A DNA stretch of 64,000 bases from Bilabrum cf. latius (Eukaryota > Bigyra: Bicosoecida > Bigyra > Bicosoecida): positions 496,001-560,000 of the forward strand of contig OZ237746.1 of the NCBI GenBank assembly GCA_965178125.1, read 5' to 3'. The notes beneath the pieces were generated by a model. That model ran no database searches, was not told the origin of the DNA, and worked only from the letters and a program-made list of their open reading frames with translations. The position numbers were made by a program, and so were the translations under genes. Shown here piece by piece: positions 47,001 through 59,560 of the stretch (positions within the stretch are counted from its first letter, which is position 1; each line of letters starts with the position of its first letter).

Positions 47001-50000
47001 GAAGCAGTCCGACCGACATCCTCACCAGGTCACGAGGGCTGGCTAGCGGGAGCAAGGCAGCAGCCCCGCTCAGGGCAGCGCCCGAGTCCGCCGCGCCTGC
47101 CATCGCACCAGCCCGCATCTCGCTGGCAGCGGCGGCCGCTCGCACCAGCCTGACGACGAGCCACCCTCCGAGGGTCTGCCCCGACACTGATTGCAGGGGA
47201 ACCAGCCTGCCGTTGGAGCTCATGGTGCCCAGCCGAAGCACCGTCTCTCTGAGGGCAGCGGCTGGGATGATCTCAAGCACGGACGCCGCTGCGTTGGTCA
47301 CCTCTTCGTCCACCAGCACAGCTCCGATGCTCCCCGCGTCTGAATCCATGGAGCCGCTCCGCTGCCGCCTCCTCCTCTTGGGCGTCCTATCCCCCCCTCC
47401 GCCACTGCTGGAGGCACCGTCCTGCATCGCAGCTTCACCGATAGCGGCAGCTGCAGCCAGAGCCCCGTCGCACAGCACGGCCTCCAGAGCAGCACCCAGC
47501 ACGGCATCCCTGCGCTTGCCCTTGCTAGGTGCCAGGGGCAACCCCCGTGGGGAGTTCCCGGCGACAACACCCCATGATCGGAGCCCCACACCAACGGCCC
47601 AGCACACCTGCCCTTCAACAGGCACCAGCGCCTCACCCCGAGCCAGCGTGTCGACAACACTCGTCAGGGACAGGAAACGATTACCAGCCTTGCGGGCTGC
47701 CTCCCTCACATCCTGGGGGAGGCCTGCCCCCGTCAGCAGCGCCACGCTCCGCACAGCGCGCACACCCAGGCGAACGAGGGTAACAAGGGCGAGGCCGCTC
47801 TGGGCTCCATCCCGAAGCACAGCCGCTGGCTTGTCCTTGGAAGGGCCCCCTTTCGCCGGCTGGCAGCACCCGCACACGGCAGCAAGCACGCACAGCCCCA
47901 GGGACTCCTCCACCGCCAGAACTGCGGCGGCAGCGGCCTTGGAGTTGTAGCCGCCACCGACCTCTGGTGCAGCTGCAGAGCATGCGGAGCAGGCCCTAGA
48001 CACGGCTGATGCGGCAGCAGCCATCAGCGCCGATGATCCGATCGACGTTAATGCCTCACCAAGCACCTGCCCGGGTGCGGCGGATGCATCGGAACCTGTG
48101 GTGATGGCACCAGCCACAGCGGCAGGCAAACCACCCTGTTCGCCTTGCTTCAGCGCATCACCAACATCAGCGCTGCCAGCGTCGGCACCCCCAGCACCCA
48201 GCACGGCCCTCGCCGCCCTTGCCAGCCCGAGCGCAACCCCACCTGCCGCGTTGCTCCCCAGGGTTACGAGCGCAGCAGCCAGCGCGCGCCACGGCCTCGG
48301 CCCTAGGCCTGCCTTTGAGCACAGCAGCAGTCCAACCACGCTCGCGGCAGACAAAGCCTGGTCGGCATCAGAGGACTTGACCTGCTCCTCTGCCGCTAGC
48401 AGTCGCACGATGACGGCAGCCAGACCCCCTGCCTCTTCTACCACGCGCTGCACGCCTGCGTCCTTCCCGCATATGCTGGACTGCAGCAGCAAAAGCACCG
48501 AATCGGCGGCAGAGCCTGACTTGCCCTTGCCCTTCTTTCCGCCTCTTTTCTTGCCGGCCTTCGTTGTCCCGTCTGCAGATGAAACTTCTTTGCCAAACAC
48601 AGCAGCGAGCACAGCAGCGTCCTGCTGGGCCGCGCGCGATCGCGCGCCTGAGGAGCGCCCCGCGACCGCGAGTGCCTCGCTACCAGCCGACCGGACCACC
48701 AGAGCAGCGCCAGCGCCGCTGACAGCTCCTCCGGGCGGTACTCCACCAGCTGTCCCAGCGCTGGGCTCGCCCTCGCCCTCGACGTGCAGCTCCAGGGCCC
48801 GCGCTGCTTCGATGGCGCTAAGGTCAAGCGTGCCAGCTCTACCGATGGCAAGCGGCGCCGGGATGGCAGCTGCCGCAAACAAAGCGCAGCCGCTAGCCGT
48901 CAGAACCTGTGAAGCGGAGCGCGCTGCTTGCCTACCAACGGACAGAGTCCGACCATGGGCAGGCTTCGCGACATGCCCGGCAGCATCGTGCCACCTCTAT
49001 AGAGCAGCGTGCAGCTTGCCGCTGGGCACCGCCACGTGCGATCGCACTGCCATCGCCACGTCACGAGCGTCGGCCATCCCGGCCAGAGTAGCCTGCACCC
49101 CGGCAAGCAGCAGCAGCGCCGCTGCGGGCTGCTCTGCCAGCATCGTGCCGGGCACGGCGGGCCGCATGAGCGCAACGACCGAGGCGGTCGTGGCAGCAGT
49201 GCGGGCCGTCAGCGAAGTGGCCACGGACACGCGGTCCGAGTTCAGACTCAGCCCGCTGCCGACTGCCGGTCCGTCTTCCATGGGTGCCGAGGAGGACCCC
49301 TGGCCCACCCCTGGGAGCTCGCCCCCCACGGTGGGGTCACCCGCCGATGCCGCCATAATCCCGCCCCTCTCCTGCTCCAGCGCCGATGCCGCAGCATCGA
49401 ACTCGGCTGCGGCAGCCTCCATCGCCTCTCTGGCCAGCTCCAGGGCGGCGAGGGCAAGCGCGGGCACACGGCCGGGCCGGTAGGCAAGCCCGGCCGCGAG
49501 CTGCTCCGGGTCTGCGGACTGGGCACTGCCCACTGCCGCCAGCCGCGCAGACCGCTCGATCAGCGCGATCGTGGCGATCTCCTGCGCCTCCCTCGCCGCC
49601 ATGGAGGGGGCCACTGGCACCGCGGCACCGCCTGCCGCCAGCCTCAGCCGAGGCGGGGCGATCCTCGCGGCGACCGGCCCCAGCGGCAGCACGCCGTCGA
49701 GCCACACAGCGGCCTCGTCCGGCAGGGCCCGACGGGCCGCGAGCAGGCAGGACGCAGGCGCGAAGCCCTCCAGGTCGTTCCCTCCAGCAGCGCTCATGCC
49801 ACCGACGCTGCCGGCATCGCCACGATCGGCATCCAGGTCCACGCCATCCAGCTCGGCCTCCCAGTCAGCCTATTTCGAGTCCCCGTCCTGCTTTCCTGCC
49901 TCTGCCCTGTCGGCCGAGCCGTGCGACGAGACGGATCCCGAGCGGTTCCTCCGCTTGCTGCCAGGTGTGGCAGCCTTGGTGGCTCGCGCGTCTCCGTCGA

Positions 50001-53000
50001 TGGCTCGCAGCAGCACGGCGGGAAGCTCGCTGAGCTTGGCGCTGGGTGCCGCGAGCGGCCTCGTGGAGGACAGACCGTGCCTCCGCACCAGCCCGTGCAC
50101 CAGAGCCATAGCGGCCTACCTGACCGCCTCAGACCCACCGGTCCACGCCGACCGCAGCACGTGCACCAGCGGGGGCACCCCGTCGTCCCACGGTCCTCCC
50201 GTAGACGCCAGCAAGTCTCCTACTGCATGAGCACCGCTACTGCTGCTCGCTGCCGTGCGTGCCACCCCTTCCTCGTCCTCCTCGTACCCAAGCATCCCCA
50301 TCTGGCTCCGCGCTCGTCGCCCGCTCGACCTGCCTGCCTTGGATCGGATCCAGCGGACAAGAGATCCGCCCAACCCTGCACCCGCCTTCATCAGTGCCAG
50401 CAGCTGCAACTGGACCCCCACGGGGAGAGACGCAAGCGTTGGGCGGCTCATTGCGTCCTTGCCTTGCCCTGCCGCGCCCAGCGCGCCGATGCCAGATAGC
50501 AACGGCAGGTCGCCGGCTGGAAGTAGAGCCACCACATCCAGCTATCTCTTGGCCTCTACTAGCCCAGGAAGTTGCTCACACAAGTGCCGAAGCACAGCAA
50601 GCAGACGAGCGTACACCCCAAGGGCTTGCTGCTTGTCCGCCGCTGCATCTCCAGACCCACTCGAGGACGCAGCCGCCGCCGCAGCCCTTGCTCCAGATCT
50701 CGACACAAGCGCATCCTCGGTGCCACGACCAGCCCTGTCCGAAGAAGCAGAAGAGCCGGTTTCTGCGACGGGTGGCCCGTCCTCGCCATCGACAGCCCAT
50801 CGCACACGCGCCCTCACTGACAGCACTGCCTAGAAATCGGGCAGCTGTGGCCCCACCACCGCGGCCACGGGTGACAGCGCCCGCTGGCAAGCCTCCTCCA
50901 CGAACCAAGCGGTCTCCTCCCCGACGGCAGCGCCCGCCACGGCACCTCCAGTGCCCTGCCGCAGCACCTGACCCAGCACGGCCTCGGCCTTCCTCGCGAC
51001 GTGCCTCTTGAGCGACGCTAGCCTGCCGAGGAGGGCGAGGAGGCTCTCCAGCTGCACCGCCACCACGCGCAGGTCCCGGTGCAGCACACCCTTGGTCAGG
51101 GAGCCACGATGCACGCACCCAGGCACCACAGCAGCAGCGGCGAGCGCGGCGCTCTGGAGGGGAAGAAGGTCGTCAACCACGACACCCCATGCATCGTCCT
51201 CACCCATGTGCCTGCCGGTACCGTGCCCCGCTCGGGCCCGTCTGACTGCGGCCTGCTGCGCGGCATCCGCGGCCCCCACAGCTGCTAGCGCGCTCTCCTT
51301 GGCCGCCTTGAAGGTTAGCTCGTCCTCGTCGGTGTCGGGGGCAAGGGCGCCCTCCTCGTCGACAGCCAAAGACGGGAGCAGACCACCGGCGTGCGTAGCC
51401 TCTGCCGCTTCTGCCGCGCCTCGGTCCAGAAGCCTGGATCGCACGATCAGAGCCGCAGCCCGCACCGCCTGCGTGCTGGCACGCAACACGTGCTACTGCT
51501 GCGACTGGCGGGATCTCCCACACGCTCTCACGCTTGAGGGCTACACTCCACCCGTGCCGGCCACAGCTCCAGCACCTGCTAGTCCAACGGTCCCAGCATC
51601 GTCAGATCCACCGGTGGATCCTACGATCGAAGCGCTGCCTGCCTCGCTCTCCTTGCCAAGGGCAGCATCAGGCGAAGCGCCGTCCAGCATCGCGCACAAC
51701 TGGGGCGCGCAGGACGGGAGCACCAGCAGCCGAAGCATTGCACCGCTGGCCTAGCGCCAGTCCTGGGTGGCCGCGGGGTCCAGCGATTGCGGGAATGAGG
51801 ATAGAAGCTCTGTCCACAAGCTCGGGTGCGCCGACAGGATCCCCTCCAGCAGCGCCCATCGGGCGTGTGCAGGTGTGGACAGAGGGTCGGCTGCATTCGG
51901 GTCGAATGGGGTGGCGCCCTTCAGGAGCAGCTGCCTTGCGACCTGCTGCAGCTGCAGGCGGGCCTGCGCCGGGGACGCGAAAGAAGCCGCCCTGTGCGCT
52001 GACTGCGCCTCTTCGCCCTCGACGTCTTCAGCCACGGTCACGTCGCCGCCCCGAAGGACGAGCTTGGAGGAGTCGCCACCGCTGCCGCGGCCCGCGCCAC
52101 GGGCCGATTCTGCGCCGGCGCCCATCTCGAGCAGCTGGGCGGCTCCGGGGTGGTCGTCGGGCAGCACCTGGAGCATGGCCCGGCCGGCGGAAGCCAGCGC
52201 CCGATCGAGGGGGGCAGAAGCGCCCTTACCAATCACGGCATCCGCTGCGTGTGCCGCCACCTGCAGCGAATCGGCGTCTGGGCTTCCTAGAGGTGAAGAG
52301 GCTCCGCTGGATACAAGCGGTTGCGCGGCGCCCAGCAGCCCTGCCAGGAAGGATAGAATCATGTGCCGCACTGGCAGCACCACAGCACCACACGGCCGGA
52401 GCGCCATGGCGGCAGCTGCCTCATGCTCCGGAATGCCGGCCGCAGCAGCCTTGCCTACAGCAGCAGCAGCAGGAGCTGGTTCTTTCTGTGCCTTTGAGGA
52501 AGTTTCTTCATCCTCGTCCGAGTCGCTATCGTCTTCCTCAGAGTCAGCCTCCATGGCTTGTACCCCAGTCGCACCGTCCCCGCCGGCACCAGTGCTCGGG
52601 AGCCCGCCCTCTTTCTCGCCGTCCTCTGCTTCGCCCTCAGGCGACAGCTCCGCCCCGTCCAGCACGTCCTCTCCGAGAGCCGCCACACCAAAGTGCCTGC
52701 ACCAGTCGCCGCTCACCGCAGCAGCCGGCGCGCCCTCCTCCCCAAGCACGCCGGGGACCATACCATTCGAGTTGAGAGCGCTAGCAGCACCAGCGGACGC
52801 ACCCGCGGCGGCAAACCTGGCAAACCTGCAGGCCACTACCGCGTCCTCTCGGTCCAGGCCCCTCGACACGTGCGGCAAGGCACCTTGGCCAAAGCAGCGG
52901 CTCAGAAATCTACGGCCCGCCCCCGGGATGCCGAGCGTGCTGGCGTGCCCCAGCGGGTGCACTGCATTGGAGAGCCATCCTGCGTTGGAAGACAGCGCGT

Positions 53001-54779
53001 GCTTGGCCTGCCTCGGCAGCGCGTTCATGGCCATGGAAGAGGCCCTGCTGCTCGCGCTGCTCTTCGACTTGCCGCCGCGCTTGCGCCGACCCGCCTTTGC
53101 ACTGCTACCATCTGTGGCTTCGGGAGTGCTTCCGTTCTAGCTTGACGCGGCAGCGGAGCTCCGGGCGCTGGGTGGGAGCACCAGCTCGGCGGCTCCAAGC
53201 GCCTGCTGCATGGCCTATTTCCTCTTGCGGTAGAGCGCTGCTTGCTGCTTTGTGGGCGCGGGCGCCCTCGCCAGAGCACAGAGCACAGGGAGCGCCAGAG
53301 CGAGGGTAGAGGGATGGTCGCGAGACAGGCCCCGCACCACAAAGCCGAGCAGGTGAGGCGCGTGCACGACCGCCGCCCGCACGCCCGGGTCATCGCATGT
53401 CACGAGGGCGCACACATACCGGACGAACCACGCCCGCACGTCGTCACCGGCGCGGCCTCCGCCGAGTCCCAGCCCGAGCAGCAGGTCAAACCTCGGCTTG
53501 TTCCCTGTGGATCCCGCAGACAGCCCCCCAGCCATGGACCCACTGCCACCACGGCCTCTGCCTCGACCGCGGCCCCTTCCCCTACCCCTCTGCGGCCGCC
53601 TGCTCACCGGCGGCAGCCCCTGCAGCCTCCTGAGGTGCGCCACCACGAGCCTGCCCCTGAGCTTCACCGACTCCAACTTGCCCGACCGGATGGCCCTCGT
53701 CACTGCAAGGCTAGTGGAAGACACGTGACCAGTCCCTGTGCTGGCACCCTCCGGCTGTTCTCCGTCTTTGCCCTCCTTCTTACCCCCTCCCCTGGTTCTA
53801 ACCTTCTTCACCTTGCCCCCCATCCTTGCCCATTCCTTCGCAGCCGACTCCAGCGCCTCTTCGTCCACCCCTCGCACGGGGGCTCGCATGGAGGCCAGCG
53901 CTGGCATGGCCCTGTAGGTCAGCGACACTCGCGCCACCGCCTCCCTGCACGCCTGGGAGCTCTGCTGCGCGATGGCCGTCAGCAGCACCAGGAGGGCACG
54001 GGCGAGTCTGGGCTTGGTGCCGCCTAGCCCGCCCAGGATGGCCCGCGAGTGGAAGCGGAGGCACCGCCGTGCGATGACCAGGCCCTCGCGGCTGGGGGCG
54101 AAGCGAATGATGACGGCAACTAGTTCCGGTATGGAGCATGCCAGGCGGTTGCCGGTGCCCTGCGCGTTGTTGGAAGCGAGCAGCAAATCACGAGGCATGG
54201 ACATTGGAATCAAGAACGGCATGTACGACTGGGCAGCTATCGGAGGCGCGCATGTCTCACCACTGGCAGTCGAAGCCAGGCCTCGAACACCTCTGCGCAC
54301 TCGGGTGACCGCGCCAGCAGCTCGGCGAGCAGCCCGCGGCATGCTCCGCGGCGGGGCGGCAGCACGTGCGGCATCCTGGTGGCGCTATTCTGCGCTCTTG
54401 TGTCGATTGCCCCGGGCTAAAGTCTAACGATCCCGCCATTCAAAGACCGCCTAAGCAGAGCGCTGTTTTGCTACACAATCACCAGCGTTGCTCGGCGAAT
54501 CGCTGCGAGATGAGACAGGTACACTTGCCATTCCATCCGTCATTGATCCAGGGTGCAGCCGAAGAAACGACCCTGATTAGTGCACAAATATACGCATTTC
54601 TCACTTTTGGCTCGCTTATCCTAAGACACCGAAGAATCTTGCAATGCCTGCAGAAGTCCACCAAGCTCTACGCTGGCTGTGGCGCCTTCGTCGTCGCTTT
54701 CATCATCAGAGCTGGATTCTGACTCCGATTCTGAGTCATAAGGAGGAGGAAATGAATCCTTTCCTGAAGTCAAACTCAT
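41047..54779 (-). CDS. URB1: URB1 (Npa1) - giant nucleolar 60S ribosome biogenesis factor
   Basis: Model: complement join(41047..54159, 54261..54416, 54483..54502, 54605..54779), 4,487 residues, stop TGA 41047-41049. Exon 1 begins MSLTSGKDSFPPP with an acidic Asp/Ser run. Exon 2 is a 20-base micro-exon and is the least certain part. Exon 3 carries LLAELLARSPECAEVFEAW, the URB1 N-terminal pattern. Exon 4 is 13.1 kb with about 16 in-frame TAGs. Near the C-terminus lies the URB1 C-terminal domain: VSPRKLVSSGVLPLALACLS, then QRLPAAHCLFAADAAVVL and HALYSQVNKTLLARPFFVLR. URB1 is an alpha-solenoid scaffold needed for early 60S assembly in the nucleolus. The human protein is about 2,270 residues; here long Ala-rich and Ser/Asp-rich insertions double it. 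Fragmented by TAG in the standard code, the frame is continuous with TAG as sense. Confidence 0.8.
44729..44830 (-). repeat. Ser-Asp coding repeat inside URB1
   Basis: Tandem (TCCGAA)n and related hexamers, read on the minus strand, encode an alternating Ser-Asp/Ser-Glu run of about 30 residues. Such acidic Ser tracts are common in nucleolar proteins. In frame with the surrounding coding sequence. Confidence 0.75.
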
Positions 54780-54967
54780 GATTCCGTGAGCCTATACCCC
54801 GGAAAGTAGCGAGTTGCCGAAGACGAAAGGAACAGCAGTAACTTTGAAAGGAACGTTCTGCCGAAATCGACGAACGTTCGGGCCTTCAGCGAACCAATGT
54901 ATGCGCAGCACCAGATCTCAGCAAACAATCTTTGAAGACTCTAAAAATTAGGCTTTGTTCGCCCGCC

Positions 54968-56289
54968 TCACTTGCCCCCCGCCCCGCCGGCAGCAGGCCC
55001 TCCCTCCTCCCCTCCCTTGGCCTCCTCCTTCTCCACGCTAAGGTCCAGCTCCTTCTGCACGTCCCACAGCGTGGCCGCGCTGGCCCGCAGCTTGTCCGCC
55101 TCGCTCTCCTCCAGGGGCACGTTCACCGTGGATACGATGCCCTTCCTCGCCAGGGCGCAGGGAACAGAGAGGAACACCTCCTGGTCGATGCCGTACATCC
55201 CTTTCACGCACGTGCTCAGGGGAACAACTCTGTGCTCGTTCCTGAGGATGGCCTTTGCCAGGGAAGCGCAGGTCAGCCCGATGGCGAAGCAGGTGTAGCC
55301 CTTCTTCTCGATCACCAACCCCGCCGACTTGATCACGGCGCCGTGCACCTGGGTCCACTTTTCCTCGTCGTCCTCCTCGCCCATCTTGGGGTTGAGCTGC
55401 TTGAGAGTGACACCGCCCACGGTCAGCTGGCTCCACACCGCCACGCTCGAGTCTCCGTGCTCGCCCAGGATCATCCCGTGCACGCTGGTGGTCGCAACTC
55501 CGAGGCGGTCCGCCACCAGGGAGCGGAACCGGCTCGTGTCCAGCGCGGTGCCGGACGCGAACACACGGGACAGTGGGAATCCCGATAGCTTCCAGGTGAT
55601 GTATGCCATGATATCTGCTGGGTTCGCGACGACCATGATGCACGCCTCGGGCGAGTACTTGACGATCTGAGGGACGATGCCCTTGAAGATCTTGAGGTTG
55701 CGGCCCACGAGAGCCAGACGGCTCTCGCCCGGCCGCTGGCGCACTCCCGCGGTGATTATGACTAGATCCGACCCAGTAGACACGGAGTATTCGGTGCTGG
55801 CCTTGACACGAAGAGTGGGGCTGAACGCGCGGCCGTGCGTGAGATCCAGGCCCTCGCCCTCGACCTTGTCCTTCTGCACGTCCACAAGAGCCAATTCGCT
55901 CACCAGACCCTGCGCGATGTATTTGCTGGTAACAAATCTTAATTTTAATCATGATGCGCTCGATGCATGACCACCAAAGCCAGCAATTGTACCGAGATTC
56001 GTCTGTTCGCGACGTGTCTGCAATGCCTGCAATCGAGTGATCACCACGAGTGTCTCACCTAGTTTTGGATGGCAAACGCAGCAGCCATTCCAACTGCGCC
56101 GATACCAACGATAGTAACCTTCTTGTGCGGCAGGCGCTGGTCCTCCTTGAGATATGATACCGCCTCAGCCGCTGCCTCCTTTCCGAAGAGTTTAGTGCGT
56201 GTTTCGTGGCACAACTCGAAGCCTCTGCGGTCCAGAGATGCGTCATCCATCACAACTCCAGACATATGGGGGCTAATTGCGGCTGCCAT
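54968..56289 (-). CDS. ldh: L-lactate dehydrogenase
   Basis: Model: complement join(54968..55909, 56059..56289), 390 residues; intron 55910-56058 (donor GTGAGA, acceptor cgcgcag, phase 0), stop TGA. Exon 1 ends ...VGIGAVGMAAAFAIQN-TAG and exon 2 opens GLVSELALVDV. Together they form the unbroken NAD-binding Rossmann beta-alpha-beta of LDH only if TAG is sense. Other signatures: VIITAGVRQRPGESR, where Gln sits at the substrate-specificity position (Gln102 in LDH numbering, Arg in malate dehydrogenases); ALDTSRFR; and the catalytic His in ILGEHGDSSVAVW. The enzyme interconverts pyruvate and lactate with NADH. N-terminal extension of about 55 residues precedes the Rossmann fold; a Gly/Ala-rich acidic tail follows the fold. 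An organelle-targeting role for the extension is possible. Confidence 0.93.
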
Positions 56290-57459
56290 CTTGACTTCAG
56301 TGACTTTATGTGAAGGGTGTCTTCGGTTGATGGCGGCGACTAGGTCGAGATTGCGTGGTGATTGGTCGGGCGAGGTGTGATGAATGGATCGGATCAGATC
56401 ACACTGTTTCGAGATGCATCTTGCCTGCATCCTCGGACCAGCTGATCGGCAGACTGTTCGACACGATGCGACTACATTCTGCGACGCCGCAGATAACCGA
56501 TGCTTTGCTTGCCAGCCGCTTGCACCGCAATGGCAGTACTCAACTGCCAGTGCATGCAGCAGGAGGCCGGAGGCTGCAAGTGGAGTATGCTATCGGGAAG
56601 CGTTGCTACCTGAGCCACACTAGCTCTCATCAAGCCCATGAGTGAGCCAAGCTCGCCACTGGTACACACTGCCATAACGACCTTTGCAGACAGCCCGGCC
56701 CTGCAACGCTCGACGTTGAGACTGCTTGCTTGGCAGCTAGGCACTTGTCCGGGCTGGATGCCCCATAGACAGGCACTGCCTTGATTGTTCGCGGACCGCT
56801 CCAGTGTATGTGATACCGATTCGCGATGGAAACAAATACCTAGTTGATTCCAGTTCCTGTCATCACGCAGGCTTCAAACGGCCGACGACTGAATTTCGGA
56901 GCACGTACGATACGTCAATGTACGAGTGCGCCTACTTAAAGGCTTTTGTGGCATCCTATCCTGCAAGTTGAAGCAAAACATTTCTCCCACCCGAGTGCGT
57001 GCGCGCAAAATCGGTAACGTCGAACACGACTCCGGACACAGCAACCCAGGCATCGCCAGCAGTGGAGTGACGAGCCAACTCCCGGGCAGAAATAGTTACA
57101 TTTTGACTTGATCGTTCTTGGTGTGGTAACCCCGCATCAGTCTCAACCCGCCTCCACGGCCGCGGCTCGGAACCAAACGAGTCCAGCTACCGATGGCGTT
57201 GCCCACTGATTCCGTGCTGGGGTCGGTGCCTAGACTGTCGCGATTCAGATATGATGCGATCAATATTAGGCTGTAGACTCCTACCGGGGTGCACATGCGT
57301 GCTGCCTAAGCAAAGACCCATTCGAACTAACGCGACAGGACGATTCGGTGAATGCACCACAATGCGGTGCACTTGCAGTTTGACGTTCCGCTGTGATGAT
57401 GATGACGTAGTGCCCCACATACTGATAGCATTACATCTTCATTCATTTACTCATCCTAA
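56290..57459. other. 1.2 kb intergenic region, no recognised gene
   Basis: This lies between the LDH start codon and the 3' end of the ankyrin-repeat gene. Short frames on both strands (for example 56472-56744 and 57096-57296 on -, 56926-57111 on +) show no recognisable motif. LDH promoter elements should be in the first few hundred bases; none recognised. Confidence 0.45.
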
Positions 57460-59499
57460 TCAGCCCATGGCCTCCTCCAACACCCTCACGCATTCTTCGT
57501 GACCGCCCAGTCGAGCCGCCTCCAATGGACCCACCACTGTCCCATCCTCCACCTCGCCCTTCATCTCCAGCCCACCTCCAAGTTTGCCCAGCCTCAGCCT
57601 CCTGGCCAGCTCCAGCGGCCTTCCTTCAGCAGCCGCCTAGAACACCATCCCAGCGTCCCTCCGCACCCCGACCGCTTGCATCCACAGCCTCGTGCGCACC
57701 GCCCTCGGGGATTCCACGGCTAGCACACCCCGCTCCCACTCGCTCGTCACGTCAGTGCCCGGCCAGCGAGACTTCAGCTCGTGCAACACGGCAGCCGCAA
57801 GCCGGGGTCCTGCTCCCACCCCCACCGGTGACTCGCCCGACTTGGGCTTGGTCGGATCCGATCCGCTCGAGCGACCTTCTCCCGCTCCCGCTGTCTCGTC
57901 CAGTAGCCTGGCCCAGCGCACCATCTCGTCCTCAACAGGGGAAGGGGCATTGCCGAATACATCGAACATGAGACTGCTCACCAACGCTCCCTAGGAGACC
58001 GGGCGCCGGGGAACTCCATCGCCTGCCGACCTGCCTTCCTTGCCCCTGCGCCCGACCCCCGCCCAGACCTGCACCGCCATGTACTCGGGAAATGAACGGG
58101 GGACGGGGGACCCCGCCTACAGGAGCCCAGCCACGATGGAGGGGTTGGCATGAGCCTCCAGGGCTAGTTCCAGTGGGGTCTGATGGTCGTTGTTCTTCGC
58201 TGTCACGTCGGCCCCGCAGCTGACGGCAAGTGCCAGCATCTGCACAGCCCCTTTGTGCTTCTTCCAGATCCGGTCCATCTCCGCCGCGTTGTAGGATGCG
58301 AGAAAATGCAGCAGGGTGCTTCCACCGGATGCTTTGGCCCGCACAGAGGCGGTGCTCTTGCCCAGGAGTAGCCTGGCGACCGGTAGCAGCACGTCCGAGG
58401 TGCAGCAGTGCAGCGGGGGGGACTCGCCCTGCGCAATAACAACAAGAAGCGACAGCCGTCGGAGGATTGAAACTGGGTGAAGCATATAGTGCGACGAGTT
58501 CATGATTCCATGATGAACGTGCGCTGCGGGCGGATTCAGCACGAAAGCAAAGGCAGTCACGGCGTCGTCCACGTTCAACAAGTTGCCACCACTGCCAATG
58601 GCAGGCAAGCCTCTGGGTTTCTCGTTTGCTTACCGAGCATGCCCGATCCGGGTCTGCCCCTGCCTCCAGCAGCATTCCTACGATTAAAGCGGAGGACCGT
58701 ACTTGTTCAGCAGTTGGAGTCGACCTACCGGGACGCAGTGCTGTACGGTGATCCCCGTCATCGAACATCCGGATCGGCATCGGAATGGCAGCATGTAGAG
58801 GTGAAGATGCGTTGTGCGGCAGATTTGGCTTGGCTCCATGCTTGAGCAGCAGTCGAACCATATCTACATCTTGCATCAAGCAAGCTTCTTCGATTGGGGA
58901 ATATATAGACAACTGCAGGTGATGCTAAGAACGAGGTTCGGAACGGTTGACATTGGATATCTTGTGATTTTCATCAAATGCTGTCACAATACACTTACCG
59001 TACCAGTGTGTAAACTCATGTTCCAGTGGTATCCTGTGTTCGGGTCAGCTCCGGCACCGAACAGGCATGTTGCTAGCACCGGATTCTTGTGTCGAACAGC
59101 GAGTCCAAGCAACGTCACAAACAACCTACGGTGACAGCTGCGTTGGTCTTGCACACCAGGCCCTCGGACCTGGAATAATATATCAGGGGAGATGCTTGCG
59201 TCGGTCACTGCGCTGATGGCATCCTGAAACTAGGATTTGTCACGACAGACAGCCGCTTTCTCAACGATAGGGTCGATTAACTTGTGGATTTCGTCAATGG
59301 CACCAGGTTCAGCAATATACTTTGAAGTCCTAAAGTGGTATTTCCACGGACTATCTCCTGAAGCTGCCATGCCTTCTGTTGAAGTGGCTTGGGACCCGGG
59401 CGGGCATCCGTTCCAGGCGGTCGCGTTCCGCCGGTTCCGCTGCCACTGCTGGCGGTGCCGATTAGCCGGGATGGTCTCCTGTGAGCACTTGCCATCCAT
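57460..59499 (-). CDS. Ankyrin-repeat protein
   Basis: Model: complement join(57460..58428, 58634..58912, 58999..59499), 582 residues. Introns are 205 and 86 bases (donors GTAAGC and GTAAGT, acceptors gcgcag and ctgcag), both phase 0. Stop is TGA 57460-57462. Ankyrin signatures run across the exon joins, which supports them: GLAVRHKNPVLATCLFGAGA then GT|LSIYSPIEEACLMQD and VRLLLKHGAKPN; LIVGMLLEAGADPDRACS|GESPPLHCC; LLHFLASYNAAEMD; and PLEAARLGGHEECVRVL at the very C-terminus. TAGs occur at about 59231, 58102, 57991 and 57637 and are needed to reach the last repeat. Start ATG 59497-59499 is the first after an in-frame TGA. A protein-interaction scaffold; the partner is unknown. The HisRS gene ends only 61 bases upstream. 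Confidence 0.72.
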
Positions 59500-59560
59500 C
59501 CTTGGGTACACAAACGAAATACTCAATCATGGATGTGACACCACGCAAGGCTGGCACTCA

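Noticed and set aside
55690-55760. LDH-family gene as malate dehydrogenase because of an Arg in the substrate loop
   Set aside because: Counting back from the conserved Arg of GESR puts Gln, not Arg, at the specificity position, as in LDH.
57932-58912. Continuous minus-strand frame through the ankyrin gene's second intron
   Set aside because: It loses the ankyrin pattern after the GTAAGC donor at 58633; splicing to 58428 restores the repeats in phase 0.
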